The position numbers and the translations under genes were made by a program. Of a stretch of 64,000 bases of DNA, positions 18,822 through 26,545 are shown in pieces (positions within the stretch are counted from its first letter, which is position 1; every line of letters starts with the position of its first letter). The notes under the pieces are model-generated. The model was not told the origin of the DNA, searched no databases, and was given only the letters and a program-made list of their open reading frames with translations. Origin of the DNA: Bradyrhizobium guangxiense (GTDB taxonomy: Bacteria; Pseudomonadota; Alphaproteobacteria; Rhizobiales; Xanthobacteraceae). The stretch is taken from NCBI RefSeq assembly GCF_004114915.1, contig NZ_CP022219.1, forward strand, positions 2,944,501 through 3,008,500, given 5' to 3'.

Positions 18822-19327
18822 GCCCGTCGTGGCTCGACCACGCTGCGAGCCATATGCGGCGATCTTCCGAATGACGACGTAATCATGATCTCCTCCAGTG
18901 CCTTCCGTGTCTCGGGTGGAACGACATAGTCTGCTGGAAAATCTATGAACGGCGTCACCCACGGCTCTTCCTTGTCGGAGGCCCCGTAGTATGGATTGTA
19001 CGCCATCATCCTGAGCGACTGATCGGAGGCTCGCGATCTCAAGATTAATGAATTGTGTGTCTTGCCCTTTATCGTGATCTTGCCGTTCATCACGACTCCG
19101 ACGAATCTTGCCTTCTTGTGTTCTGTGCAGAGCCACTCCATGGCCATGGTCTCGACGTAGGCGAGATCGTCGGTCTCCAGCACGTGTAGGTGATATCGGG
19201 AATTCCACCAGCCGGTCACGGTGGTTCCAAGCGCGGTATTGCCCCAGCCGTGCGTGTCCATATGTTCAAATGCGCTTCGGAATTGCGCGCCAGCAAACCG
19301 GGCAAGGTCGGCAAGACTGCTAGCCAT
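18818..19327 (-). CDS. Hypothetical protein, 169 residues
   Basis: I do not recognise this family. The start ATG 19327 has a good GGAGGA six bases upstream, and the composition is that of a soluble globular protein with several Trp and His (THGWGNTALGTTVTGWWNSR). There is no signal peptide or membrane segment. It runs tail-to-tail into sufA with a four-base overlap, leaving no space for a separate terminator between them. Confidence 0.7.
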   Translation of the reverse strand: MASSLADLARFAGAQFRSAFEHMDTHGWGNTALGTTVTGWWNSRYHLHVLETDDLAYVETMAMEWLCTEHKKARFVGVVMNGKITIKGKTHNSLILRSRASDQSLRMMAYNPYYGASDKEEPWVTPFIDFPADYVVPPETRKALEEIMITSSFGRSPHMARSVVEPRRA

Positions 19328-19482
19328 GGGTCGTCCTCCGAAATGTTCCGCGGCTTTCGGTTATCGAACCTGTTGAAAATAAACCTCTGGTAGAAGTCGT
19401 ACTGTCCAGAACCTGCTACATTGTTAACGTTGCCGATGGGATGGCCCCTCTAGCTGCCAGAGGGATAGCGTGACGAACAAGC

Positions 19483-19929
19483 ATGGACCGCGAATTCCTG
19501 ACCGACCTGTTCGCCGATTTCGGACCCGTCACCATCCGCAAGATGTTCTCGGGCTACGGCATCTCCGCCGACGGCGTCAATTTCGCGCTGTCGCTGCGGG
19601 CAGGCCTGTTCTTCCGGGCGGACGAGGCGACCATCCCGGCTTTCGAGACAGAAGGCTCAAAGCCGTTTCAATATTCGACCCGCGCCAAGACGGTGGTGGT
19701 GAACTCCTATTGGGAGTTGCCGGCACGCCTGTTCGACGATTCCGAGGAGTTCGCGCAATGGGCGAGGGCGGCCCTCGCCGCCGCCCGGCGTGCCAAGGTG
19801 AAGAAGCGACCGAAGGGGAAGAAGGCGGCGAGGAAGAAGGTCGTGCCGAAGAAGGGTGTGGCGAAGAAGGTCGCCAAGAAAACGGTGCGTAGGGTGAGCA
19901 AAGCGAAGCGTGCCCACGGCTCAAGATGA
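19483..19929 (+). CDS. TfoX/Sxy N-terminal domain protein with lysine-rich tail
   Basis: Residues 1-100 form a TfoX N-terminal domain: FGPVTIRKMFSGYGI, then FALSLRAGLFFRAD and PFQYSTRAKTVVVNSYWELP. The remaining 45 residues are almost all Lys, Ala, Arg and Val in short repeats resembling histone-H1-like tails, and suggest nucleic-acid binding. In gammaproteobacteria Sxy/TfoX activates competence genes. Single-domain versions in alphaproteobacteria have no established role. Confidence 0.85.
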   Translation: MDREFLTDLFADFGPVTIRKMFSGYGISADGVNFALSLRAGLFFRADEATIPAFETEGSKPFQYSTRAKTVVVNSYWELPARLFDDSEEFAQWARAALAAARRAKVKKRPKGKKAARKKVVPKKGVAKKVAKKTVRRVSKAKRAHGSR

Positions 19930-19981
19930 TCGTGCCGAGATCGTGGGAACGGCGCGTTGCCTTTGCCCACTCTATGAGAGC

Positions 19982-20512
19982 TCAATCCCCGGCCTTGGTC
20001 AGGCCGACCCTCATGTCCTTTGCCGTGAACACGCAGATGCCGTCCGCCAGCACGCGCCCGTCGGCGATGCCGAGCACCAGCTTGCCGCGGCGGACCATCC
20101 GCATCGCGACCTCGTAGCGCACGCGTTGTGTGTTCGGTGTGATCTCGCCGGTGCACTCCACCTCGCCGACGCCGATGGCGCGGCCCTTGCCCGGCGAGCC
20201 CGACCAGCCCAGCCAATAGCCGATCATCTGCCACATGGCATCGAGCCCCAGCGTGGGCGGCATCAGCGCATCCCCGCGATAATGGCAATTGAAGAACCAA
20301 TGGTCCGGCGCGATGTCGAGCTCGCCGACGATATGGCCCTTGCCGAACGCGCCGCCGTCCATGCTGATTTCCGCGATGCGATCCATCATCAGCATCGGCG
20401 GTGCCGGCAATTGCGCGTTGCCGGGGCCGAAATAGCCGCCTTCGCTCGATCTCAGCAGCTCGTCCCTGCTGTAGGACGGTTGCGGCGTATGGAAATCGTG
20501 AGGATTGGGCAA
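19982..20512 (-). CDS. FabA-type 3-hydroxyacyl-ACP dehydratase paralogue
   Basis: A hot-dog fold protein that by family dehydrates 3-hydroxyacyl-ACP and may isomerise the product. Core motifs are APPMLMMDRI, PDHWFFNCHY with the catalytic His, and LGLDAMWQMIGYWLGW with the catalytic Asp. The usual PGCLGLDA is PPTLGLDA, and CHF is CHY, so this is a divergent paralogue. It is not next to fabB or fabI. I prefer TTG 20512 as start because AGGA lies nine bases upstream and it gives about 176 residues, the normal FabA length. A TTG at 20575 would add 21 residues. Confidence 0.82.
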   Translation of the reverse strand: MPNPHDFHTPQPSYSRDELLRSSEGGYFGPGNAQLPAPPMLMMDRIAEISMDGGAFGKGHIVGELDIAPDHWFFNCHYRGDALMPPTLGLDAMWQMIGYWLGWSGSPGKGRAIGVGEVECTGEITPNTQRVRYEVAMRMVRRGKLVLGIADGRVLADGICVFTAKDMRVGLTKAGD

Positions 20513-20673
20513 GGCGATACGTCCTCGATGCTCGCGGTCAGGCGCCACGGCGGCGAGGAAAATGTCGGTTGGCAAGTTGGAATGTCAAGCGCGGTGGTTT
20601 TCGGCGCCTCGCGCCCGCCCGTTGCGCGTCCTGAATTCCGCATCGAGGCCCGCAGATCACGCGGTTACGGTCG

Positions 20674-21201
20674 CTACTTCTTGGTACGTAACTTGAGACC
20701 ACGGCGCTTCGTAGCCGGCCGAATTTGTGGGCGCGCCAGCGCGACGCTGGCCATGTTTGGCGCGGGCCGCACAATCGTGTCGGCGGGACCGAGAATGCGT
20801 CCATCTCGAGCCCGTAGCTCGAGCCTGCGTACGGGAAGCGCGGATTTTTTGTCGACCAGCAGCACGTGGGCCTCTTCAGGCGCGAAGCAAAAATCTTCGC
20901 CCCACTGTCTGAGCGCTGCAAGAACCAGAAACAGCCCGCGTCCCTTCTCGGTCAGCTCATATTCCTGATATGGGCCGTCCTCTGCCGCAGGCACAATGTC
21001 CATGATGCCGTGTGCCACGAGATTGCGCAGCCGGGCCGACAGGATGTTCTTGGAGAGGCCGAGACTTTTCTGAAACTCCCCGAACCGGCGCAAGCCATCG
21101 AAGGCGTCGCGCACGATCAGAAGCGACCACCAGTCGCCGATCGCGTCCAGAGGGCGCGCGACGCCGCACAGCGAATCCTTGTGACTAATCCTCCTGCCCA
21201 T
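20674..21201 (-). CDS. HxlR family transcriptional regulator
   Basis: A winged-helix regulator of 175 residues with the HxlR core: CGVARPLDAIGDWWSLLIVR, then LRRFGEFQKSLGLSKNILSARL for the recognition helix, and YQEYELTEKGRGL in the wing. The C-terminal 60 residues are an extension ending in a basic KRRGLKLRTKK tail. It is divergent from the dehalogenase-like gene, and a perfect palindrome lies in the shared spacer. It probably controls that gene and itself. Confidence 0.93.
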   Translation of the reverse strand: MGRRISHKDSLCGVARPLDAIGDWWSLLIVRDAFDGLRRFGEFQKSLGLSKNILSARLRNLVAHGIMDIVPAAEDGPYQEYELTEKGRGLFLVLAALRQWGEDFCFAPEEAHVLLVDKKSALPVRRLELRARDGRILGPADTIVRPAPNMASVALARPQIRPATKRRGLKLRTKK

Positions 21202-21245
21202 CCTGACCGCTCTCCCGACCCCGTGCTGCTCAAGCCCCCTATAGT

Positions 21246-21300
21246 GGTTGCAAAGTAAAACCTCAAGGGATATGCAAGAATGGTTTCAAATTGAAACCAT
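21246..21300. promoter_or_regulatory. HxlR operator candidate in divergent promoter
   Basis: ATGGTTTCAA (21280-21289) and TTGAAACCAT (21291-21300) are perfect 10-base arms around a single A. A weaker second site with GGTT and AAACC half-sites spans 21246-21262, its centre 36 bases away. The pair lies between the HxlR gene and the hydrolase gene, and suits a dimeric winged-helix repressor. Confidence 0.65.
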
Positions 21301-21330
21301 GCATCTTCGAGGAGCCCATGATCCAGCCCG

Positions 21331-22239
21331 ATGCCACGTTCGGTGAGCACCTTTGCCTTTGCGCCGCATTTCACGGACGCCCCTGCGTTCCGGATGCACT
21401 TCGTCGATGAGGGGCCTCGCCATGGCGAGGTCGTCCTCTGCCTTCATGGCGAGCCGACCTGGGGCTACCTGTTCCGTCACCTGATTCCGGTGTTGAGCGC
21501 GACGCATCGCGTCATCGTCCCGGACCACATGGGATTTGGAAAGAGCGAGACGCCGGCCACGCGCAGTTATTGGCTGCAGGACCATATCGACAATCTGGAG
21601 AAGTTCGTCCTCGCGCTGGACCTGACCGACATCACGCTCGTGATGCATGATTTCGGCGGCCCGGTCGGCATGGGATTCGCGGCGCGGCACCCGGACCGTA
21701 TCCGGCGGCTCGTCTCGACCAACGGCCCGACACCATTCGGTCAAGTCGATCTGCTGGAGCGCGTGACTGCAAATGCCGCTGTTTCACCGTGGTTTCGGTG
21801 GATTGCGCAAGCCGAAGCAGACGGCACTCTCGAAGTGGTGCTTGGGCAACTCGGCTTCAACATCTTGAGCACGCTGAAGCTGAATGGTTTCGAGAACAAC
21901 GCGATCATCAGCGACGATTGGCTTGAGGCCTATGGCGCGCCGTTTGCCAATCCGGCCGAATGCCTCGGGGCGATCGGCTGGGCGAAGGGCTTTGCGATCG
22001 GCGCACACCAGTTCGCGACGCCTGGTGCCGCAGCAGATCGCATCATCCGCGGCAGGCCAGCGCTGGCGATCTGGGGCGAGGCGGACCGCACGCTTCACGC
22101 GGCGCACTTTTTGCCGCTCTTCGAAGCGGTCTTCCCCGGTGCGAGCGTCCATCGTCTCACTGGAGCCGGCCACTACTGTCTCGAGGATGCGCCCGAGACC
22201 GTGAATCGTCTGATCGCGGAATTCATCAACCAGACCTGA
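21331..22239 (+). CDS. Alpha/beta hydrolase, haloalkane dehalogenase-like
   Basis: A 302-residue alpha/beta hydrolase strongly resembling haloalkane dehalogenases: LCLHGEPTWGYLFRHLIPVL for the oxyanion region, nucleophile Asp in VMHDFGGPVG, and the catalytic His in GAGHYCLEDAPE. The residue after the nucleophile is Phe where true dehalogenases have the halide-binding Trp (DWGG), so activity on haloalkanes is uncertain. The ribosome binding site GGAG is 17 bases before ATG 21331 but only a few bases before an out-of-frame ATG at 21318, so a one-base frameshift near the start is possible. Confidence 0.82.
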   Translation: MPRSVSTFAFAPHFTDAPAFRMHFVDEGPRHGEVVLCLHGEPTWGYLFRHLIPVLSATHRVIVPDHMGFGKSETPATRSYWLQDHIDNLEKFVLALDLTDITLVMHDFGGPVGMGFAARHPDRIRRLVSTNGPTPFGQVDLLERVTANAAVSPWFRWIAQAEADGTLEVVLGQLGFNILSTLKLNGFENNAIISDDWLEAYGAPFANPAECLGAIGWAKGFAIGAHQFATPGAAADRIIRGRPALAIWGEADRTLHAAHFLPLFEAVFPGASVHRLTGAGHYCLEDAPETVNRLIAEFINQT

Positions 22240-22325
22240 CCTCGCTGAGAAGTACGAACCGGGGACGCTAGCGTCCTCGGTTACGAGGTTTCAGTTCGAA
22301 ACTGATTTGCAGAAAGAGGTGGTGC

Positions 22326-23393
22326 TCAGGCCACCCGGCCGTGGGTCTCGACCGCGTATTCCGGATCCGCTTCGCAGATCACGCGGTTGCGGCCGTTGCG
22401 CTTGGCGGCGTAGAGGCAGGCATCGGCACGCTCGATCAGCGCGTCGGTATCGTCGCCTTCCTTGAGCATGGAGACCCCGACGGAAATGGTGACGCGGCCG
22501 AGGATCTCGCCGGTCGACTTCTTCTTCAATTCCTTTGCCATCACGGCGCGGCGGATGTGATCGGCCACCGTGAGGGCCTGGCGCAGCGCCGTGTTGGGCA
22601 GCACGACCGCGAATTCCTCGCCGCCATAGCGCGCGGTGATGTCCTGACCCTTGATGGTCTGCTTTAGCGAAAGGCCGACGAGCCGCAGCACCTGGTCACC
22701 AGTGAGATGGCCGTAGGAATCGTTGAACGACTTGAAGTGATCGATGTCGAACAGCAGCAGACACAGCGGCTCGCTCGAGGCCAGCGCGCTCTGCACGGCC
22801 ATGCCGATCATGCGGTCGAAATATTTGCGATTTCCGAGGCCGGTGAGCGGATCGGTCAGGCTCTCGGCGCGGATCGCCTCCAGGCTCTGCTGGAGATTGC
22901 TGATCTCGTTCTTCGACAGCGTCAGGCGGTCTTCCAGCAGCTTGTTGGCCTCGCGCATCTCGCTGGTCGAACGCAGCAGCGTTTCGACGATCGCCTTGAT
23001 CTGGTCACGGCTCTTGGCCGACGACAGCTTCTCGGTCGCGCCCGACAGGCTGGCATCGTAGGAGCTGGTCATGCCCAGTGCATCGCTCAAGACCTTCATC
23101 ACGTCGTCGATCTCGCCGATGACGCGCGCGCCGACCTTGTCGATGCGGTCGGTGGTCTTGATATGGGAAAGATAGGTCTCGTAGATCTGCTCGAGATCGG
23201 CCTCGGTCAGCTTGCCGCTTCGTGCCAGCGTCTCGTTGATGATCTTGTTGAGCGGCGCGTTGTAGCCGGTGGCGTAGACGTACCAGATCTCGTAATTGCG
23301 GGGAATTGCCGTCTGCCGCAGCGATCGGATCTGACCGAGCGCTACCTCGGCGAACGCCATCGTGCGTTCGTGTTCGTCGAGCACCTTGACCAC
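22326..23393 (-). CDS. Diguanylate cyclase (GGDEF domain)
   Basis: A soluble 355-residue protein. Residues 1-175 are helical and include a conserved IPRNYEIWYVYATGYN segment seen in a Rhizobiales-specific N-terminal domain. Residues 176-340 form a GGDEF domain with DPLTGLGNRKYFD and an active-site GGEEF (257-261), so it should make cyclic di-GMP. The product-inhibition site RxxD is KGQD (248-251) and therefore not canonical. The start is a GTG. The gene is convergent with the hydrolase. Confidence 0.92.
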   Translation of the reverse strand: MVKVLDEHERTMAFAEVALGQIRSLRQTAIPRNYEIWYVYATGYNAPLNKIINETLARSGKLTEADLEQIYETYLSHIKTTDRIDKVGARVIGEIDDVMKVLSDALGMTSSYDASLSGATEKLSSAKSRDQIKAIVETLLRSTSEMREANKLLEDRLTLSKNEISNLQQSLEAIRAESLTDPLTGLGNRKYFDRMIGMAVQSALASSEPLCLLLFDIDHFKSFNDSYGHLTGDQVLRLVGLSLKQTIKGQDITARYGGEEFAVVLPNTALRQALTVADHIRRAVMAKELKKKSTGEILGRVTISVGVSMLKEGDDTDALIERADACLYAAKRNGRNRVICEADPEYAVETHGRVA

Positions 23394-23559
23394 AGAACAT
23401 ACCCCACAGCGGTCGACGCGCCCACGACCGCAGCAATGCTTAAATTATGTTCGTAGGCTAACGGACGATCGTGAACGCCCCGTAAATATACGTTCACGAA
23501 AAATCTGAAAACGTGTATTTCCTATTTCCTCAACCGAAGCCTGGAGCGCTTCGCGCGCT

Positions 23560-25083
23560 TCAGGCGCCGGCGGGGGAGCGAACCGGCCGCAGCAGAAACG
23601 CCGGCAGATGCGAGTGATCGCCCGGCTCGGTGTCGACCTCGCGTTGGCGGCGCGGCTCGGGACGGCCGATCGACGGCACATGCGCATGATTGGCCTGCGG
23701 GCGCGCGTCGCGCCGCGGCTCCGCCCTGCGCTTGTCGTCGGACCGATGCCGCGCTTCGGAGGACTGTCGTGCGTCCGAGGCGTGCCGGGTCTCTGAGGAA
23801 TGTCTCGTCTCAGAAGAATGTCTTGCCTCGCCACGGGCCTCCCGCGGCTCATGGCTGCGCTCACGATCGCGGCCGCGCTGCGGCTTGCCGCGTCCGCCGC
23901 GTGAACGTTCGCGGCCGCGCGGCTGCTCGGCCCCATCGCCGGCTTCGGTGTGGACGTCGTAATCGCCCTCGGCGCGCGGAATGCTCTGGCCGATCAGCTT
24001 CTCGATGGCCGCCATCGACTTCTGGTCGAGCGGTGTCACGATCGAGATCGCAGTGCCGGTGCGGCCAGCACGGCCGGTACGGCCGATGCGGTGGACGTAG
24101 TCGTCGGGGGGATGGGGGACGTCGAAATTGAAGACGTGGCTGACCTCGGGGATGTCGAGGCCGCGGGCGGCAACGTCGGAGGCGACAAGCAGCGGCAGCT
24201 CGCCCTTGCGGAACTGGTCGAGCGCGGCCATGCGGGCCGGCTGGTCCATGTCGCCGTGCAGTGCGCCGACGCTGAAGCCGTGCTTCTGCAGCGACTTGTG
24301 AACGATCGCGACCTCGCGCTTGCGATTGCAGAAGATGATCGCGTTCTTGAGGTCCTTGGCTTCGCGCAGCAGGCGGCGCAGCAACTCGCGCTTCTCGTGC
24401 GCCTCGCGGCCGGCAGGCACCTGGGCCTGCGTCACGGTGACGGCGGTGGTGGCGGGCTTGGAGACCTCGACCTTCTGGGGATTGTGCAGGAAGGCTTCGG
24501 TGATGCGCCGGATTTCCGGCGGCATGGTCGCGGTGAAGAACAGGGTCTGCCGGGTGAACGGGACCAGCTTGCAGATGCGCTCGATGTCGGGAATGAAGCC
24601 CATGTCGAGCATGCGGTCGGCTTCGTCGATGACGAGCAGCTCGACGCCGGTGAGCAGGAGGCCGCCGCGCTCGGTGTGGTCGAGTAGGCGGCCGGGCGTT
24701 GCGATCAGCACGTCGACGCCGCGCATCAGCTTGGCGTCCTGGTCGCCGAAGGAGACGCCGCCGATCAGGAGGGCGACGTTGAGCTTCTGGCCGGCACCGT
24801 AGCGGTCGAAGTTCTCCTTGACCTGGGCCGCGAGCTCACGGGTCGGCTCAAGGATCAGCGTGCGCGGCATGCGTGCCCGGGCGCGCCCTTTTTCGAGGAT
24901 GGTGAGCATCGGCAGCACGAAGGCCGCGGTCTTGCCGGTGCCGGTCTGGGCGATGCCGAGCACGTCCTTGCGTGCGAGGACGTGGGGGATCGCCTGTTCC
25001 TGAATGGGGGTGGGATTGGTGTAACCGGTGGCCGCCACTGCGGCGAGGACTTTTTCGGACAGTCCGAGATTTGAAAAGGACAT
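23560..25083 (-). CDS. DEAD-box ATP-dependent RNA helicase (RhlE-like)
   Basis: A 507-residue helicase that remodels RNA duplexes, often in cold response or ribosome assembly. It has the Q motif PTPIQEQAIP, motif I AQTGTGKT (K51), PTRELAAQ, DEAD at 153-156, the TAT form of motif III and HRIGRTGRAG as motif VI. After about residue 385 comes a 120-residue Arg/Gly/His/Glu-rich tail with a degenerate short repeat (RHSSET, RHASDA, RQSSEA). Such tails bind RNA and favour condensates. A 300-base leader precedes the start. Confidence 0.95.
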   Translation of the reverse strand: MSFSNLGLSEKVLAAVAATGYTNPTPIQEQAIPHVLARKDVLGIAQTGTGKTAAFVLPMLTILEKGRARARMPRTLILEPTRELAAQVKENFDRYGAGQKLNVALLIGGVSFGDQDAKLMRGVDVLIATPGRLLDHTERGGLLLTGVELLVIDEADRMLDMGFIPDIERICKLVPFTRQTLFFTATMPPEIRRITEAFLHNPQKVEVSKPATTAVTVTQAQVPAGREAHEKRELLRRLLREAKDLKNAIIFCNRKREVAIVHKSLQKHGFSVGALHGDMDQPARMAALDQFRKGELPLLVASDVAARGLDIPEVSHVFNFDVPHPPDDYVHRIGRTGRAGRTGTAISIVTPLDQKSMAAIEKLIGQSIPRAEGDYDVHTEAGDGAEQPRGRERSRGGRGKPQRGRDRERSHEPREARGEARHSSETRHSSETRHASDARQSSEARHRSDDKRRAEPRRDARPQANHAHVPSIGRPEPRRQREVDTEPGDHSHLPAFLLRPVRSPAGA

Positions 25084-25384
25084 TGAGCCTCTGGTCGAAA
25101 CCGCCGTTCGGAATCGAGGGTAATAAGGCTGTCGCGTTCCACCCCGAAACGGCGCGCTCTCAAAGAAGCTGGGGGTGCTGACTCACGCGAACAAAGCGCC
25201 AGGCTCGGGAATCGGTCTTCGATCTGAGCCGCGTCGCCCCGGAACATAGGGCGGAATCCGCCAAAGTCAATGGAGCGGGCGCGGGAAGACCCTAAAAAGC
25301 CTGAGGTTTTTGCCCAAATCTCGGGCGCTTCTGAGGTTTTCGGCTTTAGCCCCGCGCTTGCCGCCGGCGCCGCCAAAACGGCGG
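25084..25384. other. Leader of the helicase gene, with a terminator-like hairpin for the AraC gene
   Basis: The gap separates the AraC-type gene from the downstream helicase on the same strand. At 25294-25347, arms AAAGCC and GGCTTT enclose GCCC/GGGC. Read on the minus strand the structure ends in TTTTT, so it is a plausible intrinsic terminator. CTGAGGTTTT is repeated at 25301-25310 and 25331-25340. The remaining 200 bases are presumably the helicase promoter and 5' untranslated leader. Confidence 0.5.
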
Positions 25385-26419
25385 CTAGCGTCCCTCCGAG
25401 CCCTGGGCCCGGAAGTCACCGGGGGCCATGCCGTAGGCGGCGTTGAAGACCCGGTAATAGGTCGCCAGGCTCTCGAAGCCGCAGGCGGCTGCGATATCGG
25501 CGATCAGCCGCTCCGGCGCCTCGCGCATTAGGCGGCGGCTCTGCTTCAGCCGTTCGTCCGTCACGGTCTGCGAGAAGCTTTTCGCCGCTGTCTCGAACAG
25601 TATGTGCAGGTGGCGCACCGACACCCCGAGGTCGTCGGCCACCATGGTCGGCGCCAGATCCGGGTTTTGCAAATGGCGCGCAATCAGGCGTCTGGCCTGC
25701 GAGAGGCGGGCGGTCCGCAGCGCGGCCTGTCCGCGCCGGCTACCGGGCCGCACGATGCCGCGCTCGATCAGCGCCAGATGGGCCAAAGCCTGAACCAGGG
25801 AGGTCGCGTCCTCGGCGCCTTCGTCGGTGGACGCTGCGCCGAGCTCGGCAAAGCAGGCACCGAGCAGGGGCGACAGGGTGGAATCAGCGAATGTCTTCGG
25901 CGAAAGCTCGCGCATGCGCTTGTCCTGCGCCGGGATGCTGCTGACCGGAATCTTCAGGATGCGCAGATGAAAGCCGCCTGCGCCGAGCGGCGTGGTGCGG
26001 TAGGGCAGGTCGGTGTGGCTGGTGGCAAAGCTGCCGTTGGCGATCGCAAAGTCGTTTCCGCGCATGCCGCCGAACCAGCCGCCGCTGCCGAGTTGCTGAT
26101 AAACGCAGATGGCGTCACCCGGCGCATAGGCGATGTCGGACGTGCTGCGCTCGACTGTGTAGGCCGAGGCCTTCAGCTCGACGAGACCGGCGCCGCCAAG
26201 CTGGCGCAACGAGAATTCGCCGAAGAAATCCGTGCGCCGTTCGCGCTCGAGCTCGGCGGTGACGCCGAACAGTCCCTTGGAGCGCACCTCGCGCCAATAG
26301 TCGAAGCGATCGTTCGGCTCGACCTCGTCGGTACACCAGCGATACACGGTAGCCCCCGCTTGCAGCGCAATTGCCCTAGAAAGAGCAGATTCCGAGGGAA
26401 TCTGCCATAGCCAGATCAT
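25385..26419 (-). CDS. AraC family transcriptional regulator
   Basis: A 344-residue regulator with an N-terminal AraC-binding-like sensor (about 20-190) and a C-terminal pair of helix-turn-helix motifs (about 245-340). The second contains IADIAAACGFESLATYYRVF and the usual close AYGMAPGDFRAQ. The effector is unknown. It is divergent from the caspase-like gene, 126 bases apart, so that gene is a possible target. Confidence 0.9.
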   Translation of the reverse strand: MIWLWQIPSESALSRAIALQAGATVYRWCTDEVEPNDRFDYWREVRSKGLFGVTAELERERRTDFFGEFSLRQLGGAGLVELKASAYTVERSTSDIAYAPGDAICVYQQLGSGGWFGGMRGNDFAIANGSFATSHTDLPYRTTPLGAGGFHLRILKIPVSSIPAQDKRMRELSPKTFADSTLSPLLGACFAELGAASTDEGAEDATSLVQALAHLALIERGIVRPGSRRGQAALRTARLSQARRLIARHLQNPDLAPTMVADDLGVSVRHLHILFETAAKSFSQTVTDERLKQSRRLMREAPERLIADIAAACGFESLATYYRVFNAAYGMAPGDFRAQGSEGR

Positions 26420-26545
26420 GGAACCGGAGCCCAGGTCCTTGAACCGCCGTTGCGTCTCGGCCGACTATCACTCAGCGGCAAAGGGTCCAATGAACTGCCG
26501 TTCGAAGGCAGCGGCCTGGCGCCGCTCTGCAACGGGAAACTTGCG

